A stretch of DNA of 14,927 nt from Burkholderiales bacterium (GTDB taxonomy: Bacteria; Pseudomonadota; Gammaproteobacteria; Burkholderiales; Burkholderiaceae_C): positions 1 through 14,927 of the forward strand of contig CANFYD010000026.1 in the NCBI GenBank assembly GCA_947450745.1, given 5' to 3'. A program made the translations under genes and the position numbers. Below the pieces are notes generated by a model. That model searched no databases. It had not been told where the DNA came from and was given only the letters and a program-made list of their open reading frames with translations. Below, one piece after another: positions 6,362 through 13,808 of this stretch; positions within the stretch are counted from its first letter, which is position 1, and each line of letters begins with the position of its first letter.

Positions 6362-6823
6362 CTACAAACAATCCGGCCCCTGCACCGCCTGCAAAATCAC
6401 CTCACTGACCCCTTCGCGTTGCCGCGTGCGCAACCACCAGACCGCGCCTTTTTTGATCGCCCAGGGCTGCTCGGTCTGCGTCATCAGCAGCGACGCGAGC
6501 AGTCCCAGGCTGGGCTGGTGGCCGACCAGCAGCACCGGCTCGGTCGAGCGGGGCCAACGCGCAGCCGTCAACAAATCCTGCACGCTGGCATCCGGGCTCA
6601 AGGCCGGCAAGATGCGCATCTCGCGGCCCAGCGCGGCGGCTGTGGCGCGCGTGCGCTCGGCCGGGCTGACCAGCACTCGCGTGGTGGCGGCCAGCCGGTG
6701 GTTCAACCACTGCGCCATGCGCTGCGCTTGGCGCTCGCCCTTGGCCGTCAAGCAACGCGCCAGGTCGGTGGAACCCTCCCGCAGCAATTCCGCTTCCGCA
6801 TGCCGCCAAAGTATCAAATCCAT
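6362..6823 (-). CDS. sixA: SixA-type phosphohistidine phosphatase, histidine phosphatase superfamily
   Basis: A 153-residue protein of the short SixA branch of the histidine phosphatase superfamily. The phosphoacceptor motif is R7-H8-A at the very N-terminus (LILWRHAEAE). The other active-site residues are R57 in SPAERTRATA and H102 in LVGHQPSLG, so the site is complete. E. coli SixA removes phosphate from the HPt domain of ArcB and from the nitrogen phosphotransferase system; the target here is unknown. The frame extends 10 codons further upstream, but the start is set at 6823 because AAGGAG at 6836-6831 lies 7 nt before it and the RHA strand must be N-terminal. It begins 26 bp after the ppk1 stop on the same strand, so the two are likely one operon, hinting at a role in phosphate-linked signalling (inference). 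Confidence 0.88.
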   Translation of the reverse strand: MDLILWRHAEAELLREGSTDLARCLTAKGERQAQRMAQWLNHRLAATTRVLVSPAERTRATAAALGREMRILPALSPDASVQDLLTAARWPRSTEPVLLVGHQPSLGLLASLLMTQTEQPWAIKKGAVWWLRTRQREGVSEVILQAVQGPDCL

Positions 6824-6849
6824 CGTCGCACTCCTTGTTAACTTGACGG

Positions 6850-8901
6850 TCAAGTCGATTCAAAAAGCTGTATCAGCGCTTGCTGCGCACTCGGGCCACG
6901 GTCCGAGATGCGCACCGAATGCCCGTCTGGCCCCAATTGCCAAGCATCCTTTTGGTCGTGCAAATACGGCTGCAAGGCTTCATCGATGATGCGCTGGCGC
7001 AACTTGACATCCAGCACCGGCCAAGCCACCTCGATGCGCCGAAACATATTGCGGCTCATCCAATCCGCGCTGGCCAGGTACAACACCTCCTCGGCCTCAC
7101 TCTTGCCCCAGCGGAAATAACTGATGCGCGTGTGCTCCAAGAAGCGCCCCACCACCGACCGCACCACGATGTTGTCGCTGATGCCCGGCAGTCCCGGCGG
7201 CAACATGCAGGCACCACGGATGATCAGGTCGATGCGCACACCCGCTTGCGAAGCCTTCAGCAGGCCATCGATCAGCGCCGCGTCGGTCAGCGAGTTGAGC
7301 TTCAAGACAACGCGCGCCTCCTGCCCCGCAACGGCAGCGCGCCCCACTTGCGCCAGCAACTCCAGCATGCGGCTGTGCAGGTTGAACGGAGCCAGCAGCA
7401 AGCGGCGCGGCGTCTTGATCTTGCCCAGCGAGGCCAGTTGCCGGAACACCGCATCGACGTCGGCGGTCAAGTCGGCGTCGGCCGTCAAATACCCCAGGTC
7501 GGTATAAAAGCGTGCCGTGCCGGGGTTGTAATTGCCGGTTGACAGATGGGCATAGCGCTTGAACTTATTGCCCTCGCGGCGCGTCACCAGCAGCAATTTG
7601 GCATGGGTCTTGTAACCGACGATGCCGTACACCACCTGCGCACCGACCGCTTCCAGGCGCTCGGCCCAGTTGATATTGGCCTCTTCGTCGAAGCGCGCTT
7701 TCAGCTCCACCACCGCCATCACCTCCTTGCCGCGCCGCGCTGCCTCAATCAATAGCTCCATCAGCACCGACTTGCTGCCGGCGCGGTAAATCGTCTGCTT
7801 GATGGCCAGCACATCGGGGTCGTCCACCGCTTCACGCAGGAACTGCACCACTGGCTCAAAACTCTCGAACGGGTGATGCAAGAGCACATCGGCCTTGCGC
7901 AATTGCTCAAAAATCGACTTTTGCCGCACCAGCCGGCGCTGCGGCCAGACCGGCTCGAACGGTCTGAAGCGCAGCGCCGGCGCATCGGTCTGGTCGATCA
8001 GCTCGTTCAAGCGTCCCAAATTGACCGGCCCGTTGACGCGGTACAGCGCGGCCGCCGGCAGATCGAACTGTTCCAGCAGGAACTGCGCCAGCTCGCTCGG
8101 GCAGGTGTTGACCACCTCCAAGCGCACGGCGCGCCCGAAGTGCCGGGTCGTCAAGCCAGAGCGCAGCGCGTGGCGCAGGTTGGCCACATCGTCCTCGTCC
8201 ACTTCCAGCTCGGAATCTCGTGTGACGCGGAACTGCGAGAACGACTCTACTTTGCGGCCCGAAAACAACTCCTCCAAATGCGCCCGCACCACGCTGGTCA
8301 GCAACACAAAGGCCTGCTGACCTTCACTCAAGGCGGCCGGCAAGCGAATCACCCGAGGCAGCGCACGCGGCACCTTGACGATGGCAATGCGGTTATCACG
8401 CCCGAAGGCGTCCTTGCCGGACAGGCGCGCAATGAAGTGCAGCGACTTGTTGGCCACCTGCGGGAACGGATGGGCCGGGTCCAGCCCGACCGGCACCAGC
8501 AGCGGCCGCACCGCCCGCTCAAAGTAGCGCTCGACCCACTGGCGCTGCGCCGGATTGCGCTCGGCATGGTTGAGCACCACGATGCCCTGGGCCAGCAGCC
8601 GGGGCGTCAAGCGGTCGTTGAAGATCGCGTATTGCTCGTCGATCAAAGCGTGTGCGGCATTGCCGACGCGCTCGACATCGCGGTGGCTAACAGTGTTGGC
8701 CGGGTCGCGCGCTTGCTCCAGCATGTCGGCAAAGCGCACTTCAAAAAATTCGTCCAAGTTCGACGACACGATACAGATGTAGCGCAGCTGCTCCAGCAGC
8801 GGCACATCCGGCCGCTGCGCTTGCGCCAGCACACGGCGGTTGAACTCAAGCAAGGCTTGCTCCCGGTTGAGCAGGGCCACGGGGGCAGAAATTATGGTCA
8901 T
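6850..8901 (-). CDS. ppk1: Polyphosphate kinase 1
   Basis: A 683-residue polyphosphate kinase, full length for PPK1 (about 690). It reversibly makes inorganic polyphosphate from ATP, usually at the inner membrane face. All four domains can be followed: N domain with LEFNRRVLAQAQ and VSSNLDEFFEVR (19-56), head domain (about 105-305), C1 from about 310 with FEQLRKADVLLHHPFESFEPV (331-351), and C2 to the end. The catalytic His is H433 in GYKTHAK, with H452 in the following HLSTGNYN motif and H590 in RFLEHTRISYF. K434-equivalent and arginine sites look intact. sixA follows after 26 bp. A perfect 6-bp inverted repeat, CTTGAC-G-GTCAAG at 6842-6854, covers the stop codon. There is no Shine-Dalgarno before the ATG, while a TAAAAT box lies 5 nt upstream, so a leaderless message is possible. 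Confidence 0.96.
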   Translation of the reverse strand: MTIISAPVALLNREQALLEFNRRVLAQAQRPDVPLLEQLRYICIVSSNLDEFFEVRFADMLEQARDPANTVSHRDVERVGNAAHALIDEQYAIFNDRLTPRLLAQGIVVLNHAERNPAQRQWVERYFERAVRPLLVPVGLDPAHPFPQVANKSLHFIARLSGKDAFGRDNRIAIVKVPRALPRVIRLPAALSEGQQAFVLLTSVVRAHLEELFSGRKVESFSQFRVTRDSELEVDEDDVANLRHALRSGLTTRHFGRAVRLEVVNTCPSELAQFLLEQFDLPAAALYRVNGPVNLGRLNELIDQTDAPALRFRPFEPVWPQRRLVRQKSIFEQLRKADVLLHHPFESFEPVVQFLREAVDDPDVLAIKQTIYRAGSKSVLMELLIEAARRGKEVMAVVELKARFDEEANINWAERLEAVGAQVVYGIVGYKTHAKLLLVTRREGNKFKRYAHLSTGNYNPGTARFYTDLGYLTADADLTADVDAVFRQLASLGKIKTPRRLLLAPFNLHSRMLELLAQVGRAAVAGQEARVVLKLNSLTDAALIDGLLKASQAGVRIDLIIRGACMLPPGLPGISDNIVVRSVVGRFLEHTRISYFRWGKSEAEEVLYLASADWMSRNMFRRIEVAWPVLDVKLRQRIIDEALQPYLHDQKDAWQLGPDGHSVRISDRGPSAQQALIQLFEST

Positions 8902-8906
8902 GCATC

Positions 8907-8912
8907 ATTTTA
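8907..8912 (-). promoter_or_regulatory. Candidate -10 box for a leaderless ppk1 transcript
   Basis: Read on the minus strand this is TAAAAT, a 5/6 match to TATAAT, ending 5 nt before the ppk1 ATG. Transcription starting 6-7 nt after it would begin at or next to the start codon. No good -35 is seen 16-18 bp upstream. On the opposite strand GATAAT at 8991-8996 stands in almost the same relation to the RpfE-like start at 9003. Confidence 0.3.
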
Positions 8913-9002
8913 GCGAGGCCAAACGCCGGGCTTCAGCGGCAATTCAGCGGAGCAAGTCCTGACAACCCGAATTGAGATCGGGCCGACCTCGATAATCCGG
9001 CC

Positions 9003-9965
9003 ATGCATCTGATGATTCCCCATGCCAGCAGCGCTGGCGAGGCCGGCACTGCGCTGCTGGCCGACCTGCCCTTGCCCCGGCTGAGCTTGTTGCTCGGCCT
9101 GCTGCAGCCCCACGGCGCGCGCCTGGGCAGCGACGAATACAGCTTCAACACACCGCTGGAACTGGCCTTGGCCGGGCTGCGCAGCGGCGCTGCAGCTGCG
9201 GCGCAAGCACAGCCGGGCACGCTGCCCACCGCAGCCTGGCTGGCGCACAGCCACGGTTTGAGCGCGGCCGGCCAAGACTGGGCTTGGGCTTGGGCCTTGC
9301 TGACGCCGCTGCACCTGTCCGTCGGCAGTGACCAGATCACCGCGCTGGCCCCGGCGGCGCTGAACTTGAGCGAAGCCGAATCGCGCGAGTTTTTTGCCAC
9401 CTTGGGTGAGTTGTGGCCGGCGGATGAAGGCTGGCAGGCGCATTGGATCGCGCCGACGCAATGGCTGATTGCCCACCCCAAACTGGCCGGTTTGGCCAGC
9501 GCCAGCCTGGACCGCGTGGTGCAGCGCAGCGTCGATGCCTGGATGCCGCAAGCGCGCGGCCTGCGTACCTTGCAGAACGAAGTGCAAATGCTCTTGCACG
9601 GCCAAGCCTTGAACGAAGCTCGCGAGGCACGCGGCGCCTTGCCGCTCAACTCGGTCTGGATCAGCGGCTGCGGGGCGGCTCAAACCTCGACCTTGCCGGC
9701 CGATCTGCAGCTCGAAGAGCGATTGCGCGAGCCGCTGTTGAACGGCGACTGGGCCGCCTGGGCCGAGGCTTGGCGCGCGCTCGATGCCGGCCCGGTGGCG
9801 CAGGCGCTGGCACTGGCAACAAGCGGCCAACCTGTGCAGCTGACGCTGTGCGGCGAGCGCCATGCACAAAGCTACACACTGCCGCCGCGTACCCCGCTGC
9901 GGCAGCTTTGGCAGCGCCTGCTGCCGCCCCAGGCCGACACGGCCCGACTGCTGGGCTCGCTATGA
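9003..9965 (+). CDS. RpfE-like protein of unknown function, partner gene of recJ
   Basis: A 320-residue, Ala/Leu-rich protein with no signal peptide or membrane segment. I recognise it as a member of the family annotated as RpfE-type regulatory protein, sometimes as a phosphoglycerate-mutase-like protein (COG4255), which sits beside recJ in Xanthomonas and many Burkholderiales. The best marks are LTPLHLSVGSDQITAL at 99-114 and the conserved block at 191-224 made of QNEVQMLLHG, LNEAREARG and PLNSVWISGCG. No residue pattern shows an enzyme activity, and the phosphoglycerate-mutase name is not backed by a visible active site. The gene overlaps recJ by ATGA, so translation of recJ is probably coupled to it. 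The start ATG lacks a Shine-Dalgarno, and a GATAAT box ends 6 nt upstream. Function is unknown; a link to replication or repair is only inferred from the neighbour. Confidence 0.75.
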   Translation: MHLMIPHASSAGEAGTALLADLPLPRLSLLLGLLQPHGARLGSDEYSFNTPLELALAGLRSGAAAAAQAQPGTLPTAAWLAHSHGLSAAGQDWAWAWALLTPLHLSVGSDQITALAPAALNLSEAESREFFATLGELWPADEGWQAHWIAPTQWLIAHPKLAGLASASLDRVVQRSVDAWMPQARGLRTLQNEVQMLLHGQALNEAREARGALPLNSVWISGCGAAQTSTLPADLQLEERLREPLLNGDWAAWAEAWRALDAGPVAQALALATSGQPVQLTLCGERHAQSYTLPPRTPLRQLWQRLLPPQADTARLLGSL

Positions 9966-11707
9966 ACACTCCACAAAATCAGCCCCAGCTATTGACCCGC
10001 GACGTGCCGCCGCGCGCCGCTTGGGCTTTGCAAGAAGCGGGCTTGAGCCCTTTGATGGCGCAACTGTTCGCCGCGCGCGGGGTGCGCACGGCAGATGAGC
10101 TGGACGACGGCTTGGCCAGGTTGCTGCCGCCCGAAGGCTTGCTGGGCATCAGCGCCGCTGCGCAACTGCTGGCCGACAGCATCGAGGCCGACGCCCGCAT
10201 CTGCATCGTGGCCGACTACGACTGCGACGGTGCCACCGCCTGCACCGTCGCCCTGCGCGGCCTGCGCCTGCTGGGTGCCCGGCCGGAACAACTCTGCTAT
10301 GTGGTGCCCGACCGTGCCATTCACGGCTACGGCCTGACGCCGGCCATCGTCGAGCTGGCCATGGCGCTGCAGCCGCAGGTGTTGATGACCGTCGATAACG
10401 GCATCGCCAGTCTGGCCGGCGTGGCCCACGCCAAAGCACTCGGTCTGCAAGTGCTGGTGACCGACCACCACTTGCCCGCCTTGATCGGCGGCGTGATCGA
10501 GCTGCCGGCAGCCGACGCGCTGGTCAACCCCAGCCAGCCCGGCTGCACGTTCGAGAGCAAGAACTTGGCCGGCGTCGGCGTCGCGTTTTATGTGTTGCTG
10601 GCGCTGCGCAGCGAGTTGCGCGCACGCGGCCGCTTCACTGCCGCCGCGCAACCCAAGCTCGACGGCCTGCTCGACTTGGTGGCGCTCGGCACGGTGGCCG
10701 ACGTGGTCAAGCTCGACGCCAACAACCGCCGCTTGGTGGCGCAGGGTTTGAAGCGCATGCGCGCCGGCCGGGTGCAGCCGGGCATTGCCGCACTGTTCAG
10801 CGCCGCCGGGCGAGATTGCGCCCGCGCCAATGCCTTCGACCTCGGCTTTGCGCTGGGGCCGCGCATCAACGCGGCCGGTCGCTTGTCCGACATGACGCTG
10901 GGCATCGAATGCCTGTTGACCGACGACCCGACCCGCGCGCTGGAGCTGGCCAAGCAGCTCGATGCGATCAACCGCGAGCGCCGCGTCATCGAGGCCGACA
11001 TGCGCGAGCAAGCCGAGTTGAAGCTCGATGAACTGTTGCAAGACCCGAAGCTGAACGGCGCGCCGCCCGCCGCGCTGTCCATCTTCGAGCCCGATTTTCA
11101 CGAAGGCGTGGTCGGCATCATCGCCTCGCGCTTGAAGGACCGCCTGCACCGCCCGACCTTTGTGTTCGCCCGCGGTGCCGACGGGCAATTGAAGGGCTCG
11201 GGCCGCTCGATTGCCGGCTTTCACTTGCGCGACGCGCTGGACCTGGTGGCCAAGCGCCACCCGGAGGTGCTGAAAAAATTTGGCGGTCACTCGATGGCGG
11301 CCGGCTGCACGCTGGCTGAGGACGGCTTTGCCTGCTTCGACGCCGCCCTGCAACAAGTGGCCAACGAATGGCTGGACGCCGCCACGCTGACCCGCACGCT
11401 GCGCACCGACGGCCCACTGGCAGCGGAGCAATTCACCGCCGAAACCGTGCGGGCGCTGGACGCGCAAGTCTGGGGTCAGGCCTTTGAAGCGCCGCTGTTC
11501 TGCGACGACGTGACCATCGTGTCGCAACGCCTGGTCGGCGAGCGCCACATGAAGCTGCGCGTGCGCCAAGGCGGCATGCTGCGCGAAGCGATCTGGTTTG
11601 GCCACAGCGAACCGCTCCCCCCCAGCGGCCGCCTCGCCTACCGGCTCAGCCTGGACGAATACCAGGGGCAGCAGCGGGTGCAGATGGTGGTGGAAGCGAT
11701 GGTGTGA
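9962..11707 (+). CDS. recJ: Single-stranded-DNA-specific exonuclease RecJ
   Basis: A 581-residue RecJ, normal length for the family. It degrades single-stranded DNA 5' to 3' and works in RecF-type recombination, mismatch repair and base-excision repair in the cytoplasm. The DHH motifs are complete: ADYDCDGATA at 84-93 with D85, D87 and D89, TVDNGI at 143-148, VTDHHLP at 166-172, and GTVADVV at 243-249 with D247. Then follow GPRINAAGRLSD (299-310), the DHHA1 part with GSGRSI (412-417) and FGGHSMAAG (440-448), and the C-terminal OB fold to residue 581. The open frame extends far upstream, but that part overlaps the RpfE-like gene in another frame. The ATG at 9962 is chosen because it overlaps the upstream TGA as ATGA and the family N-terminus (LLTRDVPPRAAWAL) follows at once. 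Confidence 0.96.
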   Translation: MNTPQNQPQLLTRDVPPRAAWALQEAGLSPLMAQLFAARGVRTADELDDGLARLLPPEGLLGISAAAQLLADSIEADARICIVADYDCDGATACTVALRGLRLLGARPEQLCYVVPDRAIHGYGLTPAIVELAMALQPQVLMTVDNGIASLAGVAHAKALGLQVLVTDHHLPALIGGVIELPAADALVNPSQPGCTFESKNLAGVGVAFYVLLALRSELRARGRFTAAAQPKLDGLLDLVALGTVADVVKLDANNRRLVAQGLKRMRAGRVQPGIAALFSAAGRDCARANAFDLGFALGPRINAAGRLSDMTLGIECLLTDDPTRALELAKQLDAINRERRVIEADMREQAELKLDELLQDPKLNGAPPAALSIFEPDFHEGVVGIIASRLKDRLHRPTFVFARGADGQLKGSGRSIAGFHLRDALDLVAKRHPEVLKKFGGHSMAAGCTLAEDGFACFDAALQQVANEWLDAATLTRTLRTDGPLAAEQFTAETVRALDAQVWGQAFEAPLFCDDVTIVSQRLVGERHMKLRVRQGGMLREAIWFGHSEPLPPSGRLAYRLSLDEYQGQQRVQMVVEAMV

Positions 11708-11716
11708 GGCCGACTT

Positions 11717-11731
11717 CGTGAAAAACTCACG
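11717..11731 (+). terminator. Small hairpin after recJ, weak terminator candidate
   Basis: CGTGA at 11717-11721 pairs with TCACG at 11727-11731 around an AAAAC loop, 9 bp past the recJ stop. With a 5-bp stem and no T-tract it is a weak terminator at best. The rest of the 145-bp gap up to 11852 shows no gene and no convincing promoter. Confidence 0.25.
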
Positions 11732-11852
11732 CATGCAGTGGGTTTGAGCTTGAAAAGCAAGACTTCAACTTGATTGGCGGCTGGTTTAAAGACCCTGACA
11801 CATCGGGATTGGAAGATGCCTGCCGTGCGCCTTGCGTACGCTCAGGCCCTCT

Positions 11853-13808
11853 ATGTCCGACCCAGCATCCAGTCAAACTCAAGCCCCCCATCAAACCAAG
11901 TCGCTGCTTGCTGCCGCCGCAGCCGCGCAGGCCGTGGCAAAGCGGGCGCTGCCTGCGCCTGCGCCTGTGCCGAAGCCTGGGCCTGGGCCGGCGCTTGATC
12001 CACTCGCGCAATTGCTCGACGACCTGCTGCGTGATAAGACCTTTGACATCCACTTTCAGCCCATCGTCGACATTGACCGCCGCACGATTCTGGGCTTCGA
12101 AGCGCTGACGCGCGGCCCGGCAAATTCCAGTCTGCACTCGCCGTTGGTGCTGTTTGATGTGGCGGCGCGCTTTGGCCGCCTGTTGGAGCTGGAGCGCCTC
12201 GTGATCCGGCGGGCCTTGCAGCGCTTCAAGGAACTCAAGCTGCCCGGTCAGATATTCTTGAATTTGAGCGTCGACAGCCTGCTGACCGCTGAAGCCCGGA
12301 TCGACCTCATCAGCAGTGACCTGGCCGCTTTTGGCATGCCGCCCTCGCGGATGGTGCTTGAATTGACCGAGACACGGGTCAGCCTTGATCCGGAGCGCTT
12401 GCGCAGCAGCGCTGATGCACTGCGTCGCTTGGGCTTTGCCATTGCACTCGATGATCTGGGTGAAGGGTTTGCGAGCTTGAAGCGCTGGCTCGACCTCAAA
12501 CCCGAATTTGTCAAAATCGACCGCCACTTCATTGACGGCATGGCTCAGGACCCGCTCAAACAGCACTTTGTCCGCGCCATCATGGATTTGGCCAGCTCGG
12601 CCGGCTGCACCGTCATCGCCGAAGGCTTGGAGCAAGCCGGCGATCTGAACGTGCTGCACCGCCTGGGCGTCAAATATTGCCAGGGCTACTTGTTTGCCCG
12701 CCCGAGCGCCACGCCGCGCAGCAGCTTGCGGGCCGAGGTGCAGGCACTGTTGCATTGGGACGAGGCACAACTACCGACCGTGCGGCTGCTGCCAGGCGCC
12801 ATCACCACCGCCGCCCAATTGGCCAGGCGTGGCCACACCGTCTCGGCCAAGATCAGCTGCCTGGGCGCGGTGGACATGTTCAAGTTCGACGATCAGTTGT
12901 ATGCGATTCCGGTGCTGGATGACGCCCAGCGTCCGATCGGCTTGCTGCGCTCGATGCATGTGCTGAAGCGCAGTTCGGAGCGCTTTTTCATGGACATCCA
13001 CGCCCACCACAGCTGCCTGAAACTGATGGACAGCCAGCCCCTGGTCTTCGACGTCAGCGCCAGCCTGCGCACGATGAGCGAGGCGATCGCCAACCTGGAC
13101 GACAGTTTGATGGTGGACGGCTTTGTCGTGACCCAGGACGGCACTTATTTCGGCAGCGGCCGCACGTCTGACCTGCTCAAGGCGGTGTCCGATTTGCAGG
13201 TCAACTCGGCCCGCTACGCCAACCCTCTCACCTTGTTGCCCGGCAATGTGCCGATCGACAGCCACATCGACGTCCTGATCAAGGAGGGCCAAGCGTTTGT
13301 CGTGGCGGTGTGGGACATCGACAACTTCAAGCCCTTCAACGATGTTTACGGTTACCGCTGCGGCGACGACATCATCAAATTCACCGCCCAGACCTTGCTG
13401 CAAGCGATCGAGCCGGCCATCGACTTCGTCGGCCACATCGGCGGTGATGACTTTTTGATGGTCTTGTGCTCAACCGATTGGCATGCCAGGTTGCAGCGCG
13501 TCTGCAGCGATTTCGATGCGGGCGTGCGTGAGTTCTTTTCGACCGAGCACCTGCAAAGCGGTGGCTACACGACCGCCAACCGCCAAAACCAGCCCACTTT
13601 TCACCCACTGCCCACGCTCAGCGCCGGCGTCATTTGTGTCGAATGCTGCGCGTTTGAAAACTCAAGGGCACTCGCCACCGCCTTGATCGAGCCTAAAAAG
13701 GTGGTCAAAGGCCGCGCCGGTGGCAGCAGGTTTTTTGTTGACCGCCGAGCAGGGAAGTCTTCATCCACAAAGTCGGGCACCACGCCAGGCAGCACGGAGT
13801 CGTCATGA
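11853..13808 (+). CDS. EAL-CBS-GGDEF cyclic-di-GMP signalling protein
   Basis: A 651-residue cytosolic protein in the order EAL, CBS pair, GGDEF. Residues 1-50 are an Ala/Pro-rich leader with a P-x-P run (33-46). The EAL domain (about 62-290) keeps the phosphodiesterase residues: E83-A-L, N137, E170 of ELTE, D200-D201 (DDLGEG, usually DDFGTG), K221, E257 and QGYLF at 277-281. It should hydrolyse c-di-GMP. Residues about 325-445 match the CBS pair of this architecture, a likely nucleotide-sensing part. The GGDEF domain (about 480-630) has D488-I-DNFKPFND, but its signature is GGDDF (530-534) and the RxxD inhibitory site is replaced by PAID, so cyclase activity and feedback binding are doubtful. 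The ATG at 11853 is preferred over an in-frame TTG at 11832. It overlaps the next gene by ATGA. Confidence 0.92.
   Translation: MSDPASSQTQAPHQTKSLLAAAAAAQAVAKRALPAPAPVPKPGPGPALDPLAQLLDDLLRDKTFDIHFQPIVDIDRRTILGFEALTRGPANSSLHSPLVLFDVAARFGRLLELERLVIRRALQRFKELKLPGQIFLNLSVDSLLTAEARIDLISSDLAAFGMPPSRMVLELTETRVSLDPERLRSSADALRRLGFAIALDDLGEGFASLKRWLDLKPEFVKIDRHFIDGMAQDPLKQHFVRAIMDLASSAGCTVIAEGLEQAGDLNVLHRLGVKYCQGYLFARPSATPRSSLRAEVQALLHWDEAQLPTVRLLPGAITTAAQLARRGHTVSAKISCLGAVDMFKFDDQLYAIPVLDDAQRPIGLLRSMHVLKRSSERFFMDIHAHHSCLKLMDSQPLVFDVSASLRTMSEAIANLDDSLMVDGFVVTQDGTYFGSGRTSDLLKAVSDLQVNSARYANPLTLLPGNVPIDSHIDVLIKEGQAFVVAVWDIDNFKPFNDVYGYRCGDDIIKFTAQTLLQAIEPAIDFVGHIGGDDFLMVLCSTDWHARLQRVCSDFDAGVREFFSTEHLQSGGYTTANRQNQPTFHPLPTLSAGVICVECCAFENSRALATALIEPKKVVKGRAGGSRFFVDRRAGKSSSTKSGTTPGSTESS

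Noticed and set aside
7873..8913. 346-codon plus-strand frame opposite ppk1
   Set aside because: Composition is of the shadow type (Gln/Arg/His-rich) and the opposite strand encodes complete PPK1.
9443..9961. Upstream extension of the recJ reading frame
   Set aside because: It lies inside the RpfE-like gene in another frame and is Arg/Ala-rich without family similarity; the ATGA start at 9962 fits RecJ.
9989..11734. Long open frame of 581 codons on the minus strand opposite recJ
   Set aside because: It is a shadow of the high-GC recJ frame, rich in Gln, His, Arg and Gly, with no domain; recJ has every DHH motif.
11764..11810. Flagellar sigma-28 promoter before the EAL gene
   Set aside because: TTTAAAGACC followed by CATCGGGATTG only loosely resembles TAAA-N15-GCCGATAA; the -10 half is too poor.
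11832..11852. TTG start for the EAL protein, 7 codons upstream
   Set aside because: No ribosome site is seen and an ATG follows shortly; the difference is small and not fully settled.
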